Positions 44,704 through 55,754 of a stretch of DNA of 64,000 bases are shown piece after piece. The notes under the pieces are model-generated. The model saw only the letters and a program-made list of their open reading frames with translations, was not told where the DNA came from and did not search any database. How positions within the stretch are numbered: position 1 is the first letter of the stretch; every line of letters begins with the position of its first letter. Source of the stretch: Scilla litardierei (taxonomy: Eukaryota; Streptophyta; Magnoliopsida; Asparagales; Asparagaceae); assembly GCA_030789695.1 (NCBI GenBank), contig CM061140.1, forward strand, positions 83,142,422 to 83,206,421, read 5' to 3'. The position numbers and the translations under genes are program-made.

Positions 44704-47035
44704 TGTTGGACGCAATGATCTAGGAACTCTGGTTTGATAATGACAAATGTGTGCGAACTATTTAACGTGTGTGCTAAGTGTGTTTCAGGAATGGCAAGGC
44801 GGTAAATTCTCAAAGTGATGACTTAGTCAACCGGTGGAGAAATTGCTATCCACACAGTTAATGGACTTGGTCAAAGTGATATACACAAAGCGATTTGACT
44901 TGGTCAATATGGAGAGAGATGAAATCTATTTGGGATTTGGTCAAACCAATTAGAGACTTATTTCCAATTTGATATCCAATTTAAATTGCTATCAAATCCC
45001 AATTTGATCAAATCATATCTCCTACTTGTGGTACAAAATTGATTGAACCAAATCTCTGACTCATATTCAAAATGGGATTCTCCGTAACCGCATCACCCTA
45101 TCATCCCCTATAAAAACCCATCTTCTAGGGTTGAAGAAGTGCGCGTCAACAAAGATCAATAGGGCAACAAATATTAAAAGGAGCCGGCCAAATACATTTT
45201 TCAAAAAAAGGGAGTGCGAAAAAAAAGGAGAGAGCCGAAAAAATTTTTATAAGGCTGCCGCATGTTTTTATGTGATGTGCTTCTTCATCAAAGTAAATTG
45301 CAAAACACCCAAAAAATATTTATAACAGGCCGTTCCTCTTTTATTTCTCTCCAATCAAAAAGGGGCAACACTTCATCAATATCAAAGAATAGAAAGGGGC
45401 CGAATTTTTCTTTCTGTGTTTTTTGTTGGCAGCCTCATCATCCCTTTCGAGTTCACAAAAGTACAGAGCATCAAGGGCCGACATTTCGTTGTGCAAACGT
45501 CAAAAGGCCAAGCTGCTTGATGATAAAAGTGACAGCCACATGTTATTGTTTTGTCCAGGCCGAAATTGTTGACAAAGGTAAGCACTGTTGTTAATTGATT
45601 AAAGGTAAAAAAACTTTGTTTTATTGTGTGCAGGTTAAAATTGAGACCCCAAGTTCATAAAGGCATCCACGTTTGCATTGGGAAACAAATTCAATTAAAT
45701 GCTCTTCCTCACACAAAGTCTGTACATATCCATGAGCTACTGCCGACCATAACGAAGAGGGAGTATTACTGTTTCAAGTTCCAAGCAACCAAAAAAAATC
45801 CAGGCTGAATTCTTTGACCTTTGTTGTTTGCATTAATACAAGCACCTTAACTTTATTTTTGTGTTTGACCTGTGTTTGTGTTGCAGGCTACTTTGGTGAA
45901 GCAAAAGAGAAGCTCACGCAAAGACCCAGGCCGAAATCAATCCCCATGTGATTCAAAGCACTGCATGCATCAAGTCTTGGGAACCTGACAAAAAAATAAA
46001 ACAATTGTCCTATTGCACGTGAAAAGCATTTAAGAGAAAGAGAGGGTTTTGTTTTTCCTTTGCTGCAGGCTACCAAAAAAAACAAACAAGGAGACAAAAG
46101 GGGTTCCTTCCAATCACATTGAAACTTCATTCAATTCCCATGGCCGAAATGTTTGACCAAGCATCCAAAGTTTAATCTGTGAAGCAAAGGCCAATAAAGA
46201 AGAACACAAGTCTTCAAGCTTGCGGCAGACATCTCCCAAGGAGATTTGTTTATTTGAAGAGGCAGAAGAAAACGCCAGGCTAAGGTCATCAACAAGCCAA
46301 AGCCGCAATCAATTTGAAAGGGGAGGCCACAAACTCATTTAATATTAATTGATTCTTAACTTGGTTTGTAGTTTACACCCATCTGTTTTGCATTGTTTTG
46401 TTGGCAGGCAGGAGCCGAATTATTGAGGGGAGTTGTGCACGTACACATTGCTAGCTGTATCTTCAAAGCATCTTGAGTTGCTGACGAGACAAGGGGACAC
46501 CGACATTTAGTCAGACTCAGATCTGACCTGTGCTTACTGACGAGGACATCGCTGCTACACAAACTGAGATTCCTAAACTCTACCCATTATTATTTTGTGT
46601 AGTTGTGTTAGATCCTCGTAGGGGAAACTTTACCATCTTTGGGGATTATTTTGGGACTTGTCTAGTTGGGACTAGACAAGTGGGACCCAGCTAGTTTGGG
46701 ACTAGCTGGTAGAAAGCTTTACTAGGATTGATAGTGAGAGGAAACACTGTGTGTGGGGTACTGAGAGCCTGGCGAGTGTAGAGACGTAGAGGGTGCTCTG
46801 AGCGTGCTCTAACTTGTGGTTTTGTACCTATTGCGCTATTCAATACTAGTTCTGCTTTGGGGGCTGGAGTAGGTCGTTGGGACGACCGAACCAGGGTATA
46901 TCTGTGCGCACTCTGTGATTGTCTATCTCTACTCTGGTTGTTGCTGCTTTAACTGCGTGTGATTTCTCGTGGGTTGCACGAGAATTTTTTATTAGCCTAT
47001 TCACCCCCCCTCTAGGCTAGGATCCAGATCCAACA
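44704..47035 (+). repeat. LTR 1 of complex D
   Basis: 2332 bp. U3 (44704-45100) has repeated GACTTGGTCAA/TTTGATCAAA motifs; TATAAAAA at 45109-45116; a long leader with GCCGAA-type words and a possible splice donor (45578) followed by four T-rich acceptors. It differs from LTR 2 and LTR 3 at several shared positions (for example near 44862, 44946, 45062, 46496), while LTR 2 and LTR 3 agree with each other. Confidence 0.93.
45109..45116 (+). promoter_or_regulatory. TATA box of LTR 1 (also 50633-50640 and 56160-56167)
   Basis: CCCTATAAAAACCC in all three LTRs, at the same distance from the LTR start, 100-280 bp downstream of the GACTTGGTCAA cluster. Confidence 0.8.
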
Positions 47036-47037
47036 AG

Positions 47038-47052
47038 TGGTATCAAAGCAGG
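47038..47052 (+). other. Primer-binding site, first D unit
   Basis: TGGTATCAAAGCAGG, initiator tRNA-Met type, 2 bp after LTR 1. The same site follows LTR 2 at 52565-52579. None follows LTR 3, confirming that LTR 3 is the 3' end. Confidence 0.9.
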
Positions 47053-47078
47053 TTTTGGGATCTAGCCTAGGATTGACC

Positions 47079-48953
47079 ATGAATAACCATATGGATAGTG
47101 CTTTTGCTGAGGGTCAGTCTGTTTCCCGTCCCCCTAGGTTTAACGGAGGTGATTATGCTTATTGAAAAAATCGTATGAAAATCTACCTTATTTCTGTTGA
47201 TTACAAGGCTTGGCAAATAATTGAAAAAGGATATAAACTGCCTGTAATTAAAGTAGAAAATGCTGAGATTGAAAAACCAAATGACAAATGGGATGATAAT
47301 GATTGGAAATCTTATTCTTTAAATGCTAAAGCTATGAATGCTCTCATTTGTGCACTTGATAAATCTGAATATAATAGAATCTCACATTGTCTAACTGCGC
47401 AGGAAATATGGCATACTTTGGAGGTGACGCACGAGGGAACGTCACAGGTGAAGGAGTCTAGACTTGCACTTCTGAGCACGGAATACGAGGGATTTCGCAT
47501 GCTACCATCAGAGACCATATCAAAAATGTTTGCGAGATTCACCAACATTGTCTACAAGTCTAGTTCGCTCGGTAAGACATATTCTAGCCTTGAGCAGGTG
47601 ATGAAGATATTAAGAGCTCTGCCAAGCTCTTTCAGGCCTAAAGTCACTGCCATCCAAGAAGCGAAAGATTTGTCACAGATGAGGGTGGAGGACTTAATAG
47701 GTAATTTAATGTCCCACGAGCTTGAATTGCAAAATATTGATGAAAGGGAGAAACCTGAGGAAAAAGAGAAAGCTACCAAGCCACTTGCACTAAAAGCTGA
47801 CGAAAGTGAAGATGATGATGATGACATAGCGCTAATGGTCAGAAATTTCAGAAAGTTTGTCCAAACCAAGCAAGGAAGAGCAGAAATGGCACCCAGGTTT
47901 AATCGCTCTAACTTTTTTCAGTCTTCTAAGCAAAATTATGATCAGAATACTACTAATAGAATGACTTGTTTTAAATGCAAGAGAAGAGGACATCGAATGA
48001 GGGATTGCCCACATGAGACAGCTCAGGTAGCTAAAGAAAAGGGAAAATCCAAGGTGCTAACTTGGGATATGGACAGCGAAGCTGAGAGCGAGGAGGAGGA
48101 ACACGAAGCCCATTCATGCATGGCATTGATGGGAATACACGATGAGGTAATTTCTGGTAGTAAAACTGAACTCCTTACTCTTTACAAAGAAATGCAAGAT
48201 AAAATAGTAGAGCTTGAATCCACTATAGATGATTATCAAAATGAGAACTTTGAAATGCAACAATCTGAATATGAAATGTCTAAAGAGATTGAAAAACTCA
48301 AAATTGATATTGTTGCACGTGACTCTACTATTGATATTCTGAAAAATGAAAAATCCAGTTTTAATGATGAAGCACCTTGTCTCTCTTGCCCTTCCTTGAT
48401 GAATAATATTAGAATGCTTAAACTTGATTTGATTAAGCTCGAGACTGAAAAAGACTATGTTATTAGAGAGCTTAATGATAAATTCTGCATGTTGGATAAT
48501 GATTTTAAAAGAAAAATGGTTGAATTTGAAAAGAAGGAAGAGGAAAACAAGAGAGCTTTTATAAGTAAATGCACATTGCTTGTGGAAGAAAATAAATTGT
48601 TGAAAACCAAAGTCTCTAATCTTGAATTGGCCATTAAGAAATTCTCTACGGGAAAACAATCGTTGGACACTATTTTAGAGAATCAATTATATGGCAATAA
48701 TAGAAGAGGACTTGGTTTTGGTCTGAAAAACGTTGAAAAGCAAAAATTCAAGAAATTCCACAATGCACCGTCTATTGCGAAGAACTTATATGCAAAGTGC
48801 TTTACTTGTGATAGTGTAGGCCATACTTCATACTATTGTAAATTTAGGAACACTAAAATCAAGTTTAAACAAGTGTGGGTTCCTAAAACAATATTGGCTA
48901 ACACTAGTGGACCTTGTTGGATTCCAAAGTCACACTTAACACCTTTCATGTAG
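47079..48953 (+). pseudogene. gag: gag of D, first unit
   Basis: ATG 47079 (MNNHMDSAFAEGQSVSRPP), in-frame TGA at 47163-47165 (codon 29), then open to 48953; an ATG at 47175 could restart. UBN2-type region (VTHEGTSQVKESRLALL, LPSSFRPKVTAIQEAKDL), CCHC knuckle CFKCKRRGHRMRDC at about residue 296, acidic segment, coiled coil (about 350-520), second knuckle CFTCDSVGHTSYYC at about residue 573, ending WIPKSHLTPFM. No protease or pol follows. Except for the one stop it is undamaged, much younger-looking than the gags of B or C. Confidence 0.9.
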
Positions 48954-50227
48954 GTGTGATGGAGTTTTGGCGAGGAGCGTTAAATTCAATGTTTCATTCT
49001 TTTAGCTCCTTCGTCAAATAGCGACGAGAAGGTATAATTTTTATCCCTCTTTGCATTTCATTGCATACCTTCATAGATTCTTGTGCGTGCTTGATTTATT
49101 TTGTTTTGTGTGCTTGCATGGATGATTTTTAATGTTTTTATTTCTGAAAAAAAAACAAAAAAAAATTGAAAAATCAAAAATAAAAAAAAATTTGTGCTTA
49201 TTGATCATCCTTTTTTGAATCTCTTGAGTGATATTGTATGAATGATCAATTCTATCCCTTGTAGAAGTCAATTCATTATTGTTGTAGCTACATGAACATG
49301 ATGTTATTCTTTTTAGTAGCCATGACATGTCTCATAAGTTTAAAATTTGACTTCTACACCTACATTTGCACTTTCACGATATTTGACTTCTTAGTGCTTT
49401 TGGAGATTCTTTTGAAGAATAATGGAAAGTGAATGTAGGAATGATTAATTTCTGAAATTTCTAAGGGATATGATGTGTTTAGCCATGAATTAAAATTGAG
49501 CACAAAAGAATTGAAAAAAAATACGATATTTGCTCCGTATGAAAAATGGATACATTTCATGGCTAAAACACAACCCACGAGTATCCAACTTATGCTAAAT
49601 GGGTAATCATTAGCGTTGGTGTATATAACTCGTCAAGCAATGCCACCCCGCATTTAAAAGTCCTTTTAGGCCATGTTTCGGGGTTTGGTAACTTGAACTC
49701 ATCTTTGATGAGGTGGGGAAAATCAATCCTAGTGATATTCATGCAAATTGGAAAATGTGGATTGATTTGGTTGATTTTCTGAAATTGAATCTCCTCTTGT
49801 ACTTTATTGTCTATATCACTACACTTACACTAAGGTGGAGAAGCCTTGATATGAAATTCTATGAGCTTGGATTGTCTATTTTGTGGAAAACTCATGCAAA
49901 TTGCACGCTACATTTAATAATGGTTGATTTTTGCATGGAATATTTTTGTGACTTCATTAATCCACTTTTGGTGATTACAAAGGGGGAGAAAGAAAAGAAA
50001 GATTTGTTGGTATTATTTAAGATTTGTTGGTATTATTTTTTGAAGGGGGAGCTTGAGAGTAGGGGGAGCATGCTTTTATATTTCCTAATTGTTGTGCATG
50101 CTTTGTAATGTTTGAATGACTCATCCATACATCATATATCATTACATCCTTCAACACACTTCACACACCCATCTATTGTCTATTGTTCAAATCTTTTATG
50201 GGTTTGTCATCACCAAAAGGGGGAGAT
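48954..50227 (+). other. 3' untranslated region, first D unit
   Basis: Non-coding. Homologous (inverted) to 14215-15497 and 22130-23404. Polypurine tracts: AAAGGGGGAGAAAG (about 49980), AAGGGGGAGC (about 50046), AGGGGGAGC (about 50061) and the LTR-adjacent AAAAGGGGGAGAT (about 50215-50227). A 131-codon frame at 49713-50108 is hydrophobic by composition; its identity in both units only reflects the recent duplication. Confidence 0.82.
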
Positions 50228-52562
50228 TGTTGGACGCAACGATCTAGGAACTCTGGTTTGATGATGACAAATGTGTGCGAACTATTTAACGTGTGTGCTA
50301 AGTGTGTTTCAGGAATGGCAAGGCGGTAAATTCTCAAAGTGATGACTTAGTCAACCGGTGGAGAAATTGCTATCCACACAGCTAATGGGCTTGGTCAAAG
50401 TGATATACACAAAGCGATTTGACTTGGTCAATATGGAGAGAGATGAAATCTATTTGGGATTTGGTCAAATCAATTAGAGACTTATTTCCAATTTGATATC
50501 CAATTTAAATTGCTATCAAATCCCAATTTGATCAAATCATATTTCCTACTTGTGGTACAAAATTGATTGAACCAAATCTCTGACTCCTATTCAAAATGGG
50601 ATTCTCCGTAATCGCATCACCCTATCATCCCCTATAAAAACCCATCTTCTAGGGTTGAAGAAGTGCGCGTCAACAAAGATCAATAGGGCAACAAATATTA
50701 AAAGGAGCCGGCCAAATACATTTTTCAAAAAAAAGGGAGTGCGAAAAAAAAGGAGAGAGCTGAAAAAATTTTTATAAGGCTGCCGCATGTTTTTATGTGA
50801 TGTGCTTCTTCATCAAAGTAAATTGCAAAACACCCAAAAAATATTTATAACAGGCCGTTCCTCTTTTATTTCTCTCCAATCAAAAAGGGGCAACACTTCA
50901 TCAATATCAAAGAATAGAAAGGGGCCGAATTTTTCTTTCTGTGTTTTTTTGTTGGCAGCCTCATCATCCCTTTCGAGTTCACAAAAGTACAGAGCATCAA
51001 GGGCCGACATTTCGTTGTGCAAACGTCAAAAGGCCAAGCTGCTTGATGATAAAAGTGACAGCCGCATGTTATTGTTTTGTCCAGGCCGAAATTGTTGACA
51101 AAGGTAAGCACTGTTGTTAATTGATTAAAGGTAAAAAAACTTTGTTTTATTGTGTGCAGGTTAAAATTGAGACCCCAAGTTCATAAAGGCATCCACGTTT
51201 GCATTGGGAAACAAATTCAATTAAATGCTCTTCCTCACACAAAGTCTGTACATATCCATGAGCTACTGCCGACCATAACGAAGAGGGAGTATTACTGTTT
51301 CAAGTTCCAAGCAACCAAAAAAAATCCAGGCTGAATTCTTTGACCTTTGTTGTTTGCATTAATACAAGCACCTTAACTTTATTTTTGTGTTTGACCTGTG
51401 TTTGTGTTGCAGGCTACTTTGGTGAAGCAAAAGAGAAGCTCACGCAAAGACCCAGGCCGAAATCAATCCCCATGTGATTCAAAGCACTGCATGCATCAAG
51501 TCTTGGGAACCTGACAAAAAAAATAAAACAATTGTCCTATTGCACGTGAAATGCATTTAAGAGAAAGAGAGGGTTTTGTTTTTCCTTTGCTGCAGGCTAC
51601 CAAAAAAAACAAACAAGGAGACAAAAGGGGTTCCTTCCAATCACATTGAAACTTCATTCAATTCCCATGGCCGAAATGTTTGACCAAGCATCCAAAGTTT
51701 AATCTGTGAAGCAAAGGCCAATAAAGAAGAACACAAGTCTTCAAGCTTGCGGCAGACATCTCCCAAGGAGATTTGTTTATTTGAAGAGGCAGAAGAAAAT
51801 GCCAGGCTAAGGTCATCAACAAGCCAAAGCCGCAATCAATTTGAAAGGGGAGGCCACAAACTCATTTAATATTAATTGATTCTTAACTTGGTTTGTAGTT
51901 TACACCCATCTGTTTTGCATTGTTTTGTTGGCAGGCAGGAGCCGAATTATTGAGGGGAGTTGTGCACGTACACATTGCTAGCTGTATCTTCAAAGCATCT
52001 TGAGTTGCTGACGAGACGAGGGGACACCGACATTTAGTCAGACTCAGATCTGACCTGTGCTTATTGACGAGGACATCGCCGCTACACAAACTGAGATTCC
52101 TAAACTCTACCCATTATTATTTTGTGTAGTTGTGTTAGATCCTCGTAGGGGAAACTTTACCATCTTTGGGGATTATTTTGGGACTTGTCTAGTTGGGACT
52201 AGACAAGTGGGACCCAGCTAGTTTGGGACTAGCTGGTAGAAAGCTTTACTAGGATTGATAGTGAGAGGAAACACTGTGTGTGGGGTACTGAGAGCCTGGC
52301 GAGTGTAGAGACGTAGAGGGTGCTCTGAGCGTGCTCTAACTTGTGGTTTTGTACCTATTGCGCTATTCAATACTAGTTCTGCTTTGGGGGCTGGAGTAGG
52401 TCGTTGGGACGACCGAACCAGGGTATATCTGTGTGCACTCTGTGATTGTCTATCTCTACTCTGGTTGTTGCTGCTTTAACTGCGTGTGATTTCTCGTGGG
52501 TTGCACGAGAATTTTTTATTAGCCTATTCACCCCCCCTCTAGGCTAGGATCCAGATCCAACA
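50228..52562 (+). repeat. LTR 2 of complex D (shared, internal)
   Basis: 2335 bp. It serves both as the 3' end of unit 1 and the 5' end of unit 2, with no target duplication on either side. It carries LTR 3-type bases at every LTR 1/LTR 3 difference I noticed up to about 52080, plus a private T near 52434. Confidence 0.93.
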
Positions 52563-52605
52563 AGTGGTATCAAAGCAGGTTTTGGGATCTAGCCTAGGAT
52601 TGACC

Positions 52606-54480
52606 ATGAATAACCATATGGATAGTGCTTTTGCTGAGGGTCAGTCTGTTTCCCGTCCCCCTAGGTTTAACGGAGGTGATTATGCTTATTGAAAAAATCG
52701 TATGAAAATCTACCTTATTTCTGTTGATTACAAGGCTTGGCAAATAATTGAAAAAGGATATAAACTGCCTGTAATTAAAGTAGAAAATGCTGAGATTGAA
52801 AAACCAAATGACAAATGGGATGATAATGATTGGAAATCTTATTCTTTAAATGCTAAAGCTATGAATGCTCTCATTTGTGCACTTGATAAATCTGAATATA
52901 ATAGAATCTCACATTGTCTAACTGCGCAGGAAATATGGCATACTTTGGAGGTGACGCACGAGGGAACGTCACAGGTGAAGGAGTCTAGACTTGCACTTCT
53001 GAGCACGGAATACGAGGGATTTCGCATGCTACCATCAGAGACCATATCAAAAATGTTTGCGAGATTCACCAACATTGTCTACAAGTCTAGTTCGCTCGGT
53101 AAGACATATTCTAGCCTTGAGCAGGTGATGAAGATATTAAGAGCTCTGCCAAGCTCTTTCAGGCCTAAAGTCACTGCCATCCAAGAAGCGAAAGATTTGT
53201 CACAGATGAGGGTGGAGGACTTAATAGGTAATTTAATGTCCCACGAGCTTGAATTGCAAAATATTGATGAAAGGGAGAAACCTGAGGAAAAAGAGAAAGC
53301 TACCAAGCCACTTGCACTAAAAGCTGACGAAAGTGAAGATGATGATGATGACATAGCGCTAATGGTCAGAAATTTCAGAAAGTTTGTCCAAACCAAGCAA
53401 GGAAGAGCAGAAATGGCACCCAGGTTTAATCGCTCTAACTTTTTTCAGTCTTCTAAGCAAAATTATGATCAGAATACTACTAATAGAATGACTTGTTTTA
53501 AATGCAAGAAAAGAGGACATCGAATGAGGGATTGCCCACATGAGACAGCTCAGGTAGCTAAAGAAAAGGGAAAATCCAAGGTGCTAACTTGGGATATGGA
53601 CAGCGAAGCTGAGAGCGAGGAGGAGGAACACGAAGCCCATTCATGCATGGCATTGATGGGAATACACGATGAGGTAATTTCTGGTAGTAAAACTGAACTC
53701 CTTACTCTTTACAAAGAAATGCAAGATAAAATAGTAGAGCTTGAATCCACTATAGATGATTATCAAAATGAGAACTTTGAAATGCAACAATCTGAATATG
53801 AAATGTCTAAAGAGATTGAAAAACTCAAAATTGATATTGTTGCACGTGACTCTACTATTGATATTCTGAAAAATGAAAAATCCAGTTTTAATGATGAAGC
53901 ACCTTGTCTCTCTTGCCCTTCCTTGATGAATAATATTAGAATGCTTAAACTTGATTTGATTAAGCTCGAGACTGAAAAAGACTATGTTATTAGAGAGCTT
54001 AATGATAAATTCTGCATGTTGGATAATGATTTTAAAAGAAAAATGGTTGAATTTGAAAAGAAGGAAGAGGAAAACAAGAGAGCTTTTATAAGTAAATGCA
54101 CATTGCTTGTGGAAGAAAATAAATTGTTGAAAACCAAAGTCTCTAATCTTGAATTGGCCATTAAGAAATTCTCTACGGGAAAACAATCGTTGGACACTAT
54201 TTTAGAGAATCAATTATATGGCAATAATAGAAGAGGACTTGGTTTTGGTCTGAAAAACGTTGAAAAGCAAAAATTCAAGAAATTCCACAATGCACCGTCT
54301 ATTGCGAAGAACTTATATGCAAAGTGCTTTACTTGTGATAGTGTAGGCCATACTTCATACTATTGTAAATTTAGGAACACTAAAATCAAGTTTAAACAAG
54401 TGTGGGTTCCTAAAACAATATTGGCTAACACTAGTGGACCTTGTTGGATTCCAAAGTCACACTTAACACCTTTCATGTAG
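52606..54480 (+). pseudogene. gag: gag of D, second unit
   Basis: Same as the first unit 5527 bp upstream, including the in-frame TGA (52690-52692). The only coding difference noticed is Arg versus Lys in the first zinc knuckle (CFKCKKRGHRMRDC here). The shared stop shows that the duplication followed the mutation. Confidence 0.9.
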
Positions 54481-55754
54481 GTGTGATGGAGTTTTGGCGA
54501 GGAGCGTTAAATTCAATGTTTCATTCTTTTAGCTCCTTCGTCAAATAGCGACGAGAAGGTATAATTTTTATCCCTCTTTGCATTTCATTGCATACCTTCA
54601 TAGATTCTTGTGCGTGCTTGATTTATTTTGTTTTGTGTGCTTGCATGGATGATTTTTAATGTTTTTATTTCTGAAAAAAAAACAAAAAAAAATTGAAAAA
54701 TCAAAAATAAAAAAAAATTTGTGCTTATTGATCATCCTTTTTTGAATCTCTTGAGTGATATTGTATGAATGATCAATTCTATCCCTTGTAGAAGTCAATT
54801 CATTATTGTTGTAGCTACATGAACATGATGTTATTCTTTTTAGTAGCCATGACATGTCTCATAAGTTTAAAATTTGACTTCTACACCTACATTTGCACTT
54901 TCACGATATTTGACTTCTTAGTGCTTTTGGAGATTCTTTTGAAGAATAATGGAAAGTGAATGTAGGAATGATTAATTTCTGAAATTTCTAAGGGATATGA
55001 TGTGTTTAGCCATGAATTAAAATTGAGCACAAAAGAATTGAAAAAAAATACGATATTTGCTCCGTATGAAAAATGGATACATTTCATGGCTAAAACACAA
55101 CCCACGAGTATCCAACTTATGCTAAATGGGTAATCATTAGCGTTGGTGTATATAACTCGTCAAGCAATGCCACCCCGCATTTAAAAGTCCTTTTAGGCCA
55201 TGTTTCGGGGTTTGGTAACTTGAACTCATCTTTGATGAGGTGGGGAAAATCAATCCTAGTGATATTCATGCAAATTGGAAAATGTGGATTGATTTGGTTG
55301 ATTTTCTGAAATTGAATCTCCTCTTGTACTTTATTGTCTATATCACTACACTTACACTAAGGTGGAGAAGCCTTGATATGAAATTCTATGAGCTTGGATT
55401 GTCTATTTTGTGGAAAACTCATGCAAATTGCACGCTACATTTAATAATGGTTGATTTTTGCATGGAATATTTTTGTGACTTCATTAATCCACTTTTGGTG
55501 ATTACAAAGGGGGAGAAAGAAAAGAAAGATTTGTTGGTATTATTTAAGATTTGTTGGTATTATTTTTTGAAGGGGGAGCTTGAGAGTAGGGGGAGCATGC
55601 TTTTATATTTCCTAATTGTTGTGCATGCTTTGTAATGTTTGAATGACTCATCCATACATCATATATCATTACATCCTTCAACACACTTCACACACCCATC
55701 TATTGTCTATTGTTCAAATCTTTTATGGGTTTGTCATCACCAAAAGGGGGAGAT
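54481..55754 (+). other. 3' untranslated region, second D unit
   Basis: Indistinguishable by eye from 48954-50227, with the same polypurine tracts (for example about 55507, 55573 and the LTR-adjacent one at about 55742-55754). I see no gene. Confidence 0.82.

Noticed and set aside
48114..48659. Antisense 181-codon frame opposite gag (also 53641-54186)
   Set aside because: Shadow of the gag coiled-coil codons on the other strand.
49713..50108. Hydrophobic 131-codon ORF, repeated at 55240-55635, as a possible membrane protein
   Set aside because: Lies in the 3' untranslated region between polypurine tracts; A/T-rich composition explains the hydrophobicity, and related regions in A and B lack it.
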